From Hypomyces perniciosus (lineage: Eukaryota; Ascomycota; Sordariomycetes; Hypocreales; Hypocreaceae), in the NCBI GenBank assembly GCA_008477525.1, contig SPDT01000006.1, positions 2,011,501 through 2,075,500 of the forward strand: DNA of 64,000 nucleotides. The letters run 5' to 3'. A program made the position numbers and the translations under genes. A model generated the notes under the pieces. That model ran no database searches and was not told the origin of the DNA. It saw nothing but the letters and a program-made list of their open reading frames with translations. Of this stretch, positions 35,564 to 46,300 are shown one piece after another; position 1 is the stretch's first letter; the number at the start of each line of letters is the position of its first letter.

Positions 35564-35883
35564 TTACTTGGCGTTTCTTCCGAAGTTGCTGCAGCATCAA
35601 AAGTCAGTCAAGTACCTTGGCATCGAGGTGATGAGACGAACTTGTGGAAGAACTGGCTGAAGATACCACCCTTAGTTTGCTGGTCGCTCATGCTCTGGCG
35701 ACGGGCCGCGGTGTTGGTGTCACGCCTGTGCTGTGAGAGACTCTCAAAGGCTGGCATGAAGCCGGAGCTCTGCAACAGGGTTTCAGTTAGATATAAAGTA
35801 GGATGCTATGGAAACAGGGGAGATCGAACCCTGCGGCGGGTGCCCGTGGGGGGAGTGTTTTGGTTTGGCTCGGTACCGCTCAT
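35564..35883 (-). CDS. Small conserved-looking protein of 68 residues, function unknown
   Basis: Three exons (35883-35830, 35769-35642, 35588-35564) join to a 68-residue basic protein. It starts MSGTEPNQNTPPTGTRRR, continues SSGFMPAFESLSQHRRD and TAARRQSMSDQQTKGG, and ends IFSQFFHNNFGRNAK. Both introns (60 and 53 nt) use GTTCG donors and GCAG acceptors. The second has a TTGACTGAC branch site, and its removal restores a tidy end where reading through would give a ragged tail. The pattern of a short Ser-phosphorylatable RRxS stretch followed by an aromatic FxxFFHNNFG end resembles a group of tiny fungal proteins seen in conidia and under stress, but I cannot name the family. The upstream DNA has a TATA-like box and two AGGGG elements. 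No domain, signal peptide or membrane segment is present. Confidence 0.72.
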
Positions 35884-36921
35884 GATGGTTGATATCTCAA
35901 TGTCCTTCGATTTCTGGCAACGAGATGTGATGGGATTAGTTGAAAAGTATTGGAATAAAGGTCTATCCTGCCATCAAGGAAGAATGGAGGCACGAGACAG
36001 GATGGGGAGCACGGTGAGGGGGTGGGGAGGGGAAGCTCTTTTATGTATGTACGGCGTATGTACGGAGCATGTATGTAGCTTGGTCAGAGAGGACAAGAGA
36101 GGACGAATTGATTGCTAAACAGACTGTGGACAAGCTTTCCAGCCATTGATGAATAGCCAATGACACCAACCAATACCATTTGCGCGGACCACACCAACTC
36201 ACACGACGTCGTTCCCCTCTCATCGATATACCGTTTCCCTCGATCGGCGCTAGTATTGGTGGTTATGCTCCATTCCCATTCCAGTCATTGATCATACATA
36301 CTGGGGGCGATCTCTAAGCACGTCGGAGATGGCGGACTATGTACGAAGTAAGAAGTAATCAAGTGGTAAGCAACATCGGGTGGTTCAATGCTGTTTACAG
36401 ATTGACCATCGGGTGCCCCCTGCTCGGGCTGGTTAGTACTATGCAGCCACCTTGACAGGCGACATCCGCTATTAACAAGCATGACAAGAAGTCGCAACAG
36501 CCTCTTCCGAGGTTTGGTGAGCGAGTACTTCGTATATCCTCACAAACATCAGCAAGCATCCGTGTATTCACGGCGTCCATAGGCCAGTGCATTGGTGACG
36601 TGACTGGTAAGCCATGGAATGGAGACGTTCGAAGCCGGTGTGGGGCTGCTCACGCCTTGGGACCCTGTTTTGCGGGGAGTCCCACTAGTATCGGCACGGA
36701 GTACGTACCGACAGGCTCAGCTCCCTCCCACCGGATTTAGTGTTGATCCTGATAGCCCCCTTGTCCGTTTCGATAAGCTCCACCAAAGGCCAGCAGGCTG
36801 CAGCACCGCATCACGCCAGATGTGTGACAAGCATTTGGCAACTTCTATGAGACTGAAAAAAGCGCTTGGGCTGCTTCAATGCAGAACAACTCTTGCTCAA
36901 GCCAGATGAGGACAGGCGACT
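35884..36921. other. Divergent promoter region between the small gene and the DUF1746 gene
   Basis: This 1.04 kb has no coding signal. On the minus strand, a CATAAAAG TATA-like box (36038-36045) stands about 155 bp upstream of the small gene. AGGGG motifs in the plus strand (about 36016-36031, CCCCT on the gene strand) resemble stress response elements. A TACGGAGCA motif lies near 36059 and GCACGGAGTACGTACCG near 36697. Confidence 0.5.
36038..36045 (-). promoter_or_regulatory. TATA-like box of the 68-residue gene
   Basis: CATAAAAG on the minus strand lies about 155 bp upstream of the ATG at 35883, just downstream of C-rich CCCCT elements. This arrangement is common in stress-induced or conidial fungal genes. 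The assignment is inference. Confidence 0.4.
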
Positions 36922-38057
36922 ATGAACCATGACGCCTCGCCTAGCTCCTCCGCGCGAATCCCCGGCCCGCCGCCCTCTGGGCCCAGAGACGATGTGTCGC
37001 CGGAGCGCGAGGAAGGGTCGCGGGTGCGCTCGCGCTCCGAGTCTCGCAACAGCCGCCGGCGCAAGAGGAAGAGCAAGAAGAAGCGGAATCCGGGCCTAGC
37101 AAAGAAGCTTGCATTCATCACGCATTTGCTCAAGACGCTCGACTTGGTGGTGTTTGCCGAGTTGAGCTCGCTGTATTATATGGAGTGCGTCGACTTCCTC
37201 CCCGCTGCATCACATTCATAATCAGACTTCGAATCTATAGACTGGCTGGCTGACATGTTCGGGTAATATGCAGGTGCTCCATGTTTCGATTTGCACTACG
37301 CGCCGCCGCCCAGTACATGTATCTAACCCCGAAAGACGAGGCCTTTCCTTTCCTTATGCCAGCCAGTCGCGTTCACGTTCTGTTGGTTGTCACACCCAAC
37401 ATCATCTGCATGCTTCTGCACCTCTTTGGCTCGCTTCCAACAGGGCCCGACTTCCATAGAGGATACCAACACGGAGGACTCGTGATTGATTTCATCGGCC
37501 AAAAACCCTCGACTTATAGAATCTATTACCTGCTGGCAGACCTGGTTATTCTAGCTATCCAGTGTCTCATGCTTACAATACACACCCAACGAGAAAACCT
37601 TCGAGTGACGCTCAAGACTTTCCGCCCCTTGGTGCCCGACCTTGTCCCGGAACTTGCGACTGCTGGTCGTTCGCCAGAAGATTTAGACGCTGAGGAACGT
37701 GGCGTCTCTCGACATGCGCCGGATATAATGGTGAACGAAAATGACGACATCGAACTGCAACAATTTGACAGATCGGAAAACAGAGGAAGACCAAATGATC
37801 GTGCTGGAGAATCCAGAGCCTCCGTTCGCGATAGTAGTTTGAGCGACGAGTCGCCCAGAAGCCACTTGTCTGACCTCATGAGCTCTGGCAACGCGGTTAT
37901 AGGTGAATATCACATCATCCACTCGATGAGGAACGCCGCGATGGAACTCGAGAGGACGGCTGCGCATTCCCTGCAGACTATCAGTTACCGGGCAACTTTG
38001 ACAGCCTTGCAAGCTCAACGGAATGCCCAAACCCGAGCGGAGCGTCCTAACAGATAG
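36922..38057 (+). CDS. DUF1746 membrane protein, probable Dsc E3 ubiquitin ligase subunit (Dsc4-like)
   Basis: Two exons (36922-37184, 37274-38057) encode 348 residues. The first 55 residues are disordered and end in a very basic stretch (RRRKRKSKKKRNPG). Three hydrophobic segments follow: one spanning the splice (LAFITHLLKTLDLVVFAELS), then VHVLLVVTPNIICMLLHLFG and IYYLLADLVILAIQCLML. The C-terminal 150 residues are polar. This matches the fungal DUF1746 family. From memory this family includes the Dsc4 subunit of the Golgi/endosome Dsc ubiquitin ligase, which activates SREBP-type regulators in fission yeast and aspergilli. The domain call is fairly secure and the Dsc4 role less so. The splice joins ME and CSM with GTGCGT donor and TGCAG acceptor. 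Confidence 0.82.
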
Positions 38058-38167
38058 GATTAAGAGCAGTCACGACAAGGAACACTTATCCAATGTGTTA
38101 TTTTTAACTTTCCCGACTTTCCCGACTTTCTTTGTGAAATTGAAAGACCATGCATGCATTATTGATT

Positions 38168-39385
38168 CTAGGCAATTTTCCTGCCCACATTACCAACACC
38201 GGTGCCCTTGACAGAAACAATGATATCCCCCGTGTCATCCTCGTCGACATCTCGTAAACCCCAGCTACTTGCTCCAAACGTCCTTAAATCTCTGGCTAAT
38301 CCAACCAACTCCTCCGTACCAATGATATCCTTGCCAATCCTTAACCGGCCAACATCCTCTGATCCCATCGCCATGAGAATGAGTACGGCACTTGCCGATA
38401 CGGGACTGACACAGCCTCCCTTTGCAATCGTCTCCAGCAATTGATAGGCACACCTCTTTCCAATCTCCTCCGGAACATCTCCACCGGATGGAGGAACCAC
38501 CACGTCTGCAGAATAGAGTACCCCGACGGAGCTCGACTCCGCCACAAGACTCAGACCAAAGCCTATGCCCAGTCGCCTCTTGCTGCCGGCCTTATCCCCC
38601 GTCGGCACCAACGGCGCCTGGTCGTACTGCGCCGCGATGTGGATATCGGCCACCAGCGGGTTAAGAATCTCTCGAGCAGCGTGTATCATTCGTGCATTAT
38701 TCGACGCAGACACACCCGTGCAGTAGGCGACGCCGCGTATCCTCTTCACACGGCCGGGGTTGCGGTGCAGGTGCAGAGTCTTGGGCAGACGGACCTGGCT
38801 AGCGAATCTGAGCTCAACGATACCACCGCCACCTTTGCCACCGGGCCCGGCACATGAGCGCTGCAGGACACGCAGTTCGATCCTAGCCGGGGGGATGCCG
38901 AAGAGGCCAAAGAGAGGGAGGATAGCAGTGCGGAAAGTGTCGACGGAGACGTCACCTGTTTCGGTAGAGGACGTGATGACGCCGGGACCAGAGAAGCGCA
39001 CGTTCATATGAGACTTTGAGAACGGCGCCAGGAGACAGAGTGGGAGGAGGAAGTAGGAGATGCCTCGGGTGCAGGTAACGGGGATGTTATGCTCAATGAC
39101 GTCTCCCTCAGCGGCGCCTAAGCCAGCAATGGTTCCGGTGATGAGGCCAGGATGGTACGTGATTGTGGTACCACTGTATGATATCTGCATGGAGCTGCCA
39201 TTCGTGATGGCCTCGAGGAGGCGCAGGAAGGAAACCTCATGAGGAGCGAGACCCGGGTTCGTGGGCGAGGAGCTTCGGATTTTGGTGATGTGGATGGGCC
39301 GGCCGGTGAGAGTGGCGATGGTCAGTCGCCGGGTGAATGACTGGTGGCCGGTGAACCGTAGGAACTCGGGCAAAGAGCTAGACAT
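38168..39385 (-). CDS. rcl1: RNA 3'-terminal phosphate cyclase-like protein Rcl1
   Basis: This is a single-exon protein of 405 residues. Rcl1 is a nucleolar factor of the small-subunit processome. It binds the GTPase Bms1 and is required for early cleavage of pre-rRNA leading to 18S rRNA. The fold of RNA 3'-phosphate cyclases is recognisable throughout. The N-terminus RFTGHQSFTRRLTIATLTG lacks the glycine-rich start of true cyclases. GPGVITSS, LRVLQRSCAGPGGKGGG, YCTGVSASNNARMIHAA and FGLSLVAES follow. The last segment, VSPVSASAVLILMAMGSEDVG, replaces the active-site histidine region. These features and the fungal N-terminus point to Rcl1 rather than RtcA. The start at 39385 is the only suitable ATG. 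The stop lies 110 bp from the convergent DUF1746 gene, so the 3' UTRs probably overlap. Confidence 0.95.
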   Translation of the reverse strand: MSSSLPEFLRFTGHQSFTRRLTIATLTGRPIHITKIRSSSPTNPGLAPHEVSFLRLLEAITNGSSMQISYSGTTITYHPGLITGTIAGLGAAEGDVIEHNIPVTCTRGISYFLLPLCLLAPFSKSHMNVRFSGPGVITSSTETGDVSVDTFRTAILPLFGLFGIPPARIELRVLQRSCAGPGGKGGGGIVELRFASQVRLPKTLHLHRNPGRVKRIRGVAYCTGVSASNNARMIHAAREILNPLVADIHIAAQYDQAPLVPTGDKAGSKRRLGIGFGLSLVAESSSVGVLYSADVVVPPSGGDVPEEIGKRCAYQLLETIAKGGCVSPVSASAVLILMAMGSEDVGRLRIGKDIIGTEELVGLARDLRTFGASSWGLRDVDEDDTGDIIVSVKGTGVGNVGRKIA

Positions 39386-39958
39386 GTTTTATTCCTTTTG
39401 ACTTTGGATGTCTATCTTGAGCCGATCGCAAATGGACTTTCTGAATGGCGACAAAAAATATTGTTTCTGCCGGCCGATTGATCTTGCATGACTGGGAAAG
39501 GCAGGCGGTGAACAAGCTCCACCAACTGCCTAACTGTTTTAGCACGAACCCTAACCCTGGAGTAGATGTTGCTTCACTCTTGACTCCCAAGGCATACATC
39601 AATTGAGAAGAGAATTAATTATAGATCATGAATGAAGATAATGTATGGATATCTGAGTAAAGCTCATAAGCTCCAACGAATGTTCACATATCTGCTGATA
39701 CTCGGCATCATCACCTATAATTGAGACAGAGAGTATATCAAGGAGGGTATCACGGGGGTGTTGTTTATAATTCAACCGACTGAGAAAGCCCGAGTCCATC
39801 AGCCATTACATTTCATGCCTCTCTGTAGGTAGTACAACGCCTAGCGCTTCAAACGGAAGCTTCAATATCCTTGATAGCAAACTTTTATGAGGACAAATAG
39901 GAATCAGAAGCAGGCTGACCCAACGCCACGCTCTTATGGGGATGCTTACAGCAGAGTG
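39386..39958. other. Intergenic region between pxr1 and rcl1
   Basis: This 573 bp holds the rcl1 promoter and the pxr1 3' UTR. A single CCCTAACCCTGG stretch (about 39547-39558) resembles one and a half telomere repeats, but it is not an array. No gene is visible. Confidence 0.55.
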
Positions 39959-41208
39959 CTATGATGCCTTTACCATTAAGATCTGGAAGTTTGTCAGTGG
40001 CTGTTCTTGCAATGGGGAGACCGCAGAGTTGCATACCTGTTTCAGTGCTGCGGGGTCCATGAAAGCCCGTGTCTTCTGTGCGATAAACCGAGATCTGACA
40101 AAGTTTCGGTGGTTTACAGGTGTGGAGGCTCCCGTGCCGGTTGGGGTTGATTGTCCGGTAGTTAATGTAGAGGTAAAGGAGGGCTGGACGGCATCCGACA
40201 TCTCGGTGTCGGGATTCTCTGAGCCATGTTTCTTCCGCTTCTTCTTGTCCTTCTTGTCCTTCTTCTCCTTTTCCTCTTTCTTATCCTTCTTGTCCCTCTT
40301 CTCTTTCTTTGACTTCTTGGACTCCTTCAGTCCATCTTTCGATTTTGTCACCTCCGATACTTCCTCCAACTCTGTAGCCTCCTCTCCGCTGCTCACGCTG
40401 GATGGCTCGGTCTCCGATTCTTTTCCATGCTGGGCCTTGTTTTTCTTGGACTTCTTCTTCTTCTCTTTCTTCCCCTTCTTTGCGCTGGCAGTCTCGGCCT
40501 TTTCCGTCTCGCTAGTATCGGTTGGCGTAGATGCAGCGAGCTTCTTCTTGGCTTTCCGCTCCTCTTTCCGTCTTTTCTTCTTCTCCTTTGCGTCCTCGTC
40601 TGAGGATTCTGAATTGCTGTCCTCTAAGGACTCTGCCTTCCTCTTCTTTGACCTCTCCTTCTTTGAGGTTGTTACCTGGGGCGCAGTCTCTTCAGTTTGA
40701 GAGTCTTGCTTCAGGTCGTTCTCCTCCTCCTTCATGGCGTCGCCAACCAATAAGCCTCCTCTCACAAATCGCATCGGGCCCCATCTCTGCTCCACATACC
40801 GATGTGTCTTGACAACTAACCGGGCCTGCTGCTCAATTTCCACTTCGGTTTGCGACTTGCCGTTAAGGCGACTCAACACATCCTGAAAAACATCGAGACC
40901 GGTCACCTCGTTCTCCTTGGCCTTGTCGAAACCAAGACCTTTCATGTCATCTTTGAGGAGGACTCTAATGTACGAGGCGTTGGCAGCCGTGTGCAGTTCA
41001 GAGTGCGGCGCATCCTTCGCTCCTAGAAACTGACCAGGCTCCCAACCTTGTGCTCGCAAGATCTTCTGGCCGAATGTGGTGGTGTCGCGGGTCCATTTCG
41101 TATTGTTCGGGTCGCGGGAGATCGTGCGGCGACTGCAGAAGATGTGAGCGCCCTGTTTATGAATACACTTGAATAGACTTACGTCTTGCTTTCGGCGAGA
41201 AGCCCCAT
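39959..41208 (-). CDS. pxr1: G-patch protein Pxr1 (PinX1 homologue)
   Basis: Three exons (41208-41183, 41132-40037, 39982-39959) encode 381 residues. Pxr1 is a nucleolar G-patch protein that activates the helicase Prp43 in rRNA and snoRNA maturation and, as in yeast and human PinX1, can restrain telomerase. The short first exon gives MGLLAESKT. The G-patch occupies about 25-79 with FGQKILRAQGWEPGQFLGAK and the conserved DDMKGLGF. The long middle part is Lys/Glu-rich with many KKEK and KKDK units, typical of the C-terminal arm of the family. The last 54-nt intron has GTATGC and TTCCAG borders. It is a multiple of three without a stop, so its retention would only insert 18 residues. I prefer the spliced end ALKQILMVKAS. 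It lies in tandem with rcl1. Confidence 0.94.
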
Positions 41209-42230
41209 CTTGTTCGCCGTAAAGAGTCCAAGATTCGTCGTGACAGTATGCGGTTTTGGTCTGGTTGATTGTGAGCGCTGATTGAAGCATTCTGGGTGGG
41301 AAAAAAATCCAAATGGTGGGGTCGATAACTCTTATCGCAGCTTGTGACTGGCTGGGTATCAGCCACAACTAATCAGGTCCCTGGCAACCGTCATTGGATA
41401 ATAACCTGTACTACGAAGTAGTGCTAGCTACTTTGGGGTCTGAAAGTTGCTTAATGTTGCCCAAGTACAACTTTCGGCTGAACAAACCATAGCGATGCAG
41501 GGTTCAGCGATTGGAGTGTAACGGTAACACTGTGTATGATATATTAGTTGTGTAACATGCAGATATTCAATCATCGTATTGTCGTGTACGAAGTACATTG
41601 CTAAAATCTTATGCTTTGCGTTCACAAACCAAGTCTGTCAGACATCAAGGCTTCGAACATAGGGCGTACGAAGTACATAAGTGGTATTTCCGGGCGGATA
41701 CTTAGACACCATTCTATTCCTACGGAGCTCAAGAAGTCTAGAAACCGGGACCAAAGAGCACATCTCCCTGGGTACTGTCAATATCAAGGTATAAAATGAA
41801 AGCTCAAGACAGAATACTAATCAACTCGATATAGTACAACTGTCAAGCTCCTATTTTTTCTGTTTATTTGTTCAAGCTTGATATGTGGTGGTTTCGAAGA
41901 CATATGTATCCCTTTTTCCTTTTCCATCTTTTTCTGCCCCCGGGTTTGGGCAATCTTACCCTCCCAAATCAAATCCATCGGGTTTGGGCAATCTTACCCT
42001 CCCAAATCAAATCCCTCGGGTTTTCGGCACCCGTCCAACGGGAGAAGACAAATTGTTGCCTGTATGGAGTACCTCCACATTGAATATGAAAAAACCTAGG
42101 CTCCTACAGGTATGTTGTGTGACAGTCCACACATATCTACTGGTAGTATTTACTTGTAGCTCTTCCCTCAATGATTTTGACGTTTCCTGTCTTGCCATCT
42201 CCCACCCTTGGCCTCGTCTAACGGCCTATC
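41209..42230. other. Divergent intergenic region between pxr1 and the GT32 gene
   Basis: This 1.02 kb has no supportable gene. It contains GTACGAAGTACAT-type motifs near 41590 and 41666, CTACGAAGTAG near 41411 and a 38-bp tandem duplication at 41941-42016. Confidence 0.55.
41941..42016. repeat. Direct tandem duplication, 38-bp unit
   Basis: Two adjacent 38-bp copies differ at one base (position 37 of the unit, A in the first and C in the second). The start of a third copy (CGGGTTTTCGG) follows. The unit contains GGGTTTGGGCAATC and CCCTCCCAAATC. It lies about 215 bp upstream of the GT32 start codon. Confidence 0.9.
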
Positions 42231-43348
42231 ATGGCAACACGTCGACAGAGGCGCATTATTTTATGCGTTTTGCTTATCACTAGTCTCGTCCTCTTTGTGT
42301 ATTTTGGCAACAGAATACATTCATTCGTGAACCTCTTCTTGGAACACGATGGGGTTGCGTTGACACAAGATGAAATCGCTCTCGCGCACAACTCGACCAC
42401 CCCAGAGTTGCGACGACAAGTTGTGCCTCGAATAATCCATCAAATCTATCACAATTGGCGGGATCCGGGCAACAATACTCTCCCCATCGATTGGGAGGAG
42501 ACCCGCCAGACATGCATCGCGTTGCACAAAGACTGGGAATATAAGGTCTTTCCAGCACATCGTTATTTGTTCGTTGGTGGTGATGCTAACGGGCGTTGTA
42601 GTTGTGGCATGACGAAGAATCGCGCGCCTTCGTAGAGAAGGAGTACCCGTGGTTTTTGTCGACGTATGATAACTTCAAGTTCCCTGTCCAGAAGATCGAT
42701 GCCCTGAGATACTTCCTCATGCGCCACTATGGTGGAATCTACATCGACCTCGACAATGTAGGCGCCCATATCTTCTGTTCTTCCAAACCGCTCAGTCTTG
42801 ATCCCCCCTCAGCGATGCCAGTCAACTAACTATCTTTGTCTATTTAGGGCTGCATAACAAGTCTGGAACCGCTCTTGTATTATCCTGCCTGGGTTACGGA
42901 TGGTGGTTGCGGCGCTCTGAGCAATAACATTCTCGGAGCCGAGCCAAACCATCCCTACTGGATTATGATGACAGACTCTATGCAGAGCTACGCATGGAAT
43001 TACCCATTCCCTTACCTCACGATCAGCTACGCAACAGGGCAGTGGTATGAGACCGAAATATGGCAGAACTACCATGCTCAGCGAGGGGGCGCACCAGGAC
43101 TTACACGCGTCATGATGGATCACCGACCGGGCGCCGCACCGATAATATTCTTCACGCAAGTTAGGGGTGGCTCATGGGATAATTGGGATAACTATGTCTT
43201 TGGATGGGTTGGCCAGCATTTGTTCCTCACAGGATTGGGCGTTGTCGGAATATTGGCCGTCATTACCGCAATCGGGTATTATTGGATTGTCCGGTTTGCA
43301 AGGCACTTTCGGAACCGGAGTAAAGGGTATCAACGCCTCGGGGCATAA
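42231..43348 (+). CDS. Glycosyltransferase family 32, inositol phosphoceramide mannosyltransferase-like
   Basis: Three exons (42231-42545, 42602-42757, 42848-43348) encode 323 residues. The protein resembles Sur1/Csh1, which transfer mannose from GDP-mannose to inositol phosphoceramide in the Golgi. It has an N-terminal membrane anchor (residues 9-25, IILCVLLITSLVLFVYF). The GT32 core follows with PRIIHQIYHNW and DALRYFLMRHYGGIYIDLDN, which includes the metal-binding DXD at 154-156, and then the downstream NNILGAEPNHPYW. A second membrane segment lies near the C-terminus (about 282-305, LTGLGVVGILAVITAIGYYW). Intron 1 uses an unusual GTCTTT donor but has a GCTAAC branch site and TAG acceptor, and splicing restores YKLWHDEE. 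Intron 2 begins exactly after the DXD motif. Substrate is inferred from the family. Confidence 0.92.
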
Positions 43349-46300
43349 ACGCTCCGTGTGGCGGGTCTTGCGGTGTTGGATTGCTTTTAGTGAGCTGTAC
43401 TCCGTATGGGGTAAGCATCTAATTACTTCGTATGTATCTTGTGTATTCGGATGCACTAATATTTACACGCCACATGACGGGAAACGATTCAGAAGATTTG
43501 AATAGTATTATAATCCATGCGTCACTCGAAGGGTGATTAATTTTAATTTCCTATCCTTTCGTTGTTTCACAGGCATCCCGAGTGCTGTGGCTAAAAGTGA
43601 CTTCTGGGTGAGGGTTAGCTTCGACGATTGTAGTCCTAGTTGAGAAGAACAAGGAAATAAAGTCTCCCATCTTAGAGTGCAAGCGAGTTTTTTATATTGA
43701 CCTTGGAACATTAAACTGCAGCCAATAGATTATTACATATTCTATAGTCAAGTCACTGTCTTTGAAATATAGGTGTAGTCCTCGTTATTGAATCCTATAT
43801 CTACGTGTATCCGGGTCCTAGAGCCCAAAATACTGCTTTAATAGTGTCCTCACCAAAATGGCAATGTAAACTCGATTTCTTACCCCTTCAACCATATTTG
43901 CAGCACGACCCTTTGCATATGCTAACAGTCACCTTTTTTCGATGGCTCGCGCATGGGCTGCCGTATACAAGCTCCTGATATGGATCTATCAGCATGGCAT
44001 GTGTCCCAGAGGGCGTCAAGACTGAAGATGAAGAAAAGTGATTAACAAGAATATTGATACTACTACTTATAATAGTACCAATGATGAAATGATCCTGGCT
44101 GCCTCCACTTCTATGTTGGACTTAGCTAGCCACAAACACGCCCAGATACCTACCTGTACGATGATCGGATAGTACCTCATATCGTCATCCACAAGGCAGA
44201 CCACGTTCCATAGATGAGCCCTATTACAGTGGAGTGCGATGCATGGTGCCGCAGTAGGTAGCACTAACGGGTCGCATGAGGTCGCATGAGGTCACCATGG
44301 CCTGTTGCGGATCGCTTTTCACCTGGTTGGTAATAGTAGTGCTGTACGAAATATTAGGGCTACTATTGGAATAATATCCCATAGCAAAATGGCAGAGTCT
44401 ACTCGTATGGGACATAGATAAGAACGGGAATTCCTGCCCGACGCTACCCTACGGATAGCCTGGTGGGATATTCCATTAATAACCTGGGCAGCATTACGGA
44501 CCGGGCCAGTATAGACTATGGGGGTATTGCCGTCATATTATCCCGTTTACCTTGACTTAGTGACGCATGACTTCGAATTGCCAAAGTATTCAAGAATCTA
44601 ACGCAATAGTAGTATTCTTATTTTGGGAGAGATCCCGGAGGACATACGGTGTAGGTTAGCTCTTGAGTCTGTCATCCAGGGGAAAAGGGAAACACAACTG
44701 CAACTAGAGAATCCATACTATTTTTCTTCCCTCAAGTCATCTCCTGTTGTTTACAAATGTCTGTTGGAGATATGCTTTAACTTGCATGTGTACTGGAGAG
44801 ATGCGAATAGAACGAATTTGTACTCCGTAGAAAACAAAAGATTTCGCATGATAGGTGGATAATTGCAACGTCATCCGACATGTTGGTAAGCGTATGTATC
44901 GTGGAGCCCAAGAAGTTGGTTGACGTGTTGACTTTGGACAAAACAAAGCGTAACCCGTAGTGGGCTTCTGTCCCCTAATTAAGGCATATATGGGTCGGTG
45001 TCTGACATGACTCACTCACGGCTGGAGTTTCAGTGCTCTGCTATGAGGTCTGTTAATTATTGAGGGTAGTATTAATGTTAACAACATTGAATACGAAGCA
45101 AATGTGTTCTTGGCAAACCCCAAAATATTACTACAATTGGGGCTGCTATGTATTATGTTGACCTCAAGAACTGCCCATACTAACTAACCAATTAGATGCG
45201 CCGTTCTGACAGATCTGACCCCTAAGCCGGCTAGATCTTATGGCTTGCAGGGAGGAAAAGCAAACGCTCGACGGCCCTACTTGGCGGAAATAAGCTACTA
45301 TACCAAGCCATCACGCCGAGATGTGGAGGCCACCCGCTTGTTATATGTATACTTTTATGAAGAAAGGCGCAGTTGAGTCCAGGCAGGCATCCGACATAAG
45401 TACGAAGTATGAACAGGGACATTCTCAGAGAACCAAGCAGGTTTGAGACCCAGCTGAAGCTTATTGGAACACCTCCTCGTCGGGGCTATGACGGAGTACG
45501 TAGTACGAAGTACTGTGCCACCCTAGTACTACTACTACTGCACGATTATGCTATGAGGAATCAATCCATTGGAAAAGCCTCGCCTCTCCACCTCGGCGAA
45601 TAAAAGAAATTCGATCAATTCATTTTGCTAAAATGCCGGAGAAAATTAGTGTCTGTACGGAGTAGTCCAACCGTCACCGCCGCCATGTGTCATCATACAT
45701 GTCGGGAACACGATGAGTTAGCAGCTTTGTGGCTTGTTGAGTGAGTTCCCTTAACAATATCGGGCCCTCTACGAGTCGTAGTAGTAGAAGCTCGGCGGTG
45801 CCGTTTTCCGAATTTTCAAGGCGGATTCCTCCAGAGACCTTTACTTGTGCCAATAGCATAAATATACTAGATTCGGGTAAGCTCTGCTTAAAATGAAGCT
45901 CCAACATGTGATAATCGAGGCGTACTCCGTACTCCGTTGATGATCAAACCACCAATCAATCAGTGGTAAGAAACTCGAGAGTGTACGAGCAAATAATAAT
46001 ACTACGTGCATATGAGATGGAGTGTACAAGCCTCAGTGTCCGTCGTCATCCCAGGCTATGCCCGGTAGGTGCAGAATGCAGCAAGCCGCCGAATCCCTCC
46101 AAGAAGAGCCTCGAGGGTAAAAAGGCGGCGATGGAAATGCAAACACTACTACGAGTACAAAGTAGTACTATCTATGTATCTATGTACTAATACTAGAAAG
46201 AGCGAGAGAGCTCGACACTCCGTTTCTACTCCGTACCATCGCTGCGTTTTGGTCTTTCTTGGCGGGACGGCACCTGGACAAGAGCCAAGGCTCGCCTCGC

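Noticed and set aside
35815..35845. GGGTTCGATCTC stretch on the minus strand resembling a tRNA T-arm
   Set aside because: No matching A box, anticodon arm or acceptor stem; it lies at the 5' border of the first intron of the small gene.
39547..39558. CCCTAACCCTGG as a telomere repeat
   Set aside because: Only about one and a half units, flanked by ordinary genes; a chance match or promoter element.
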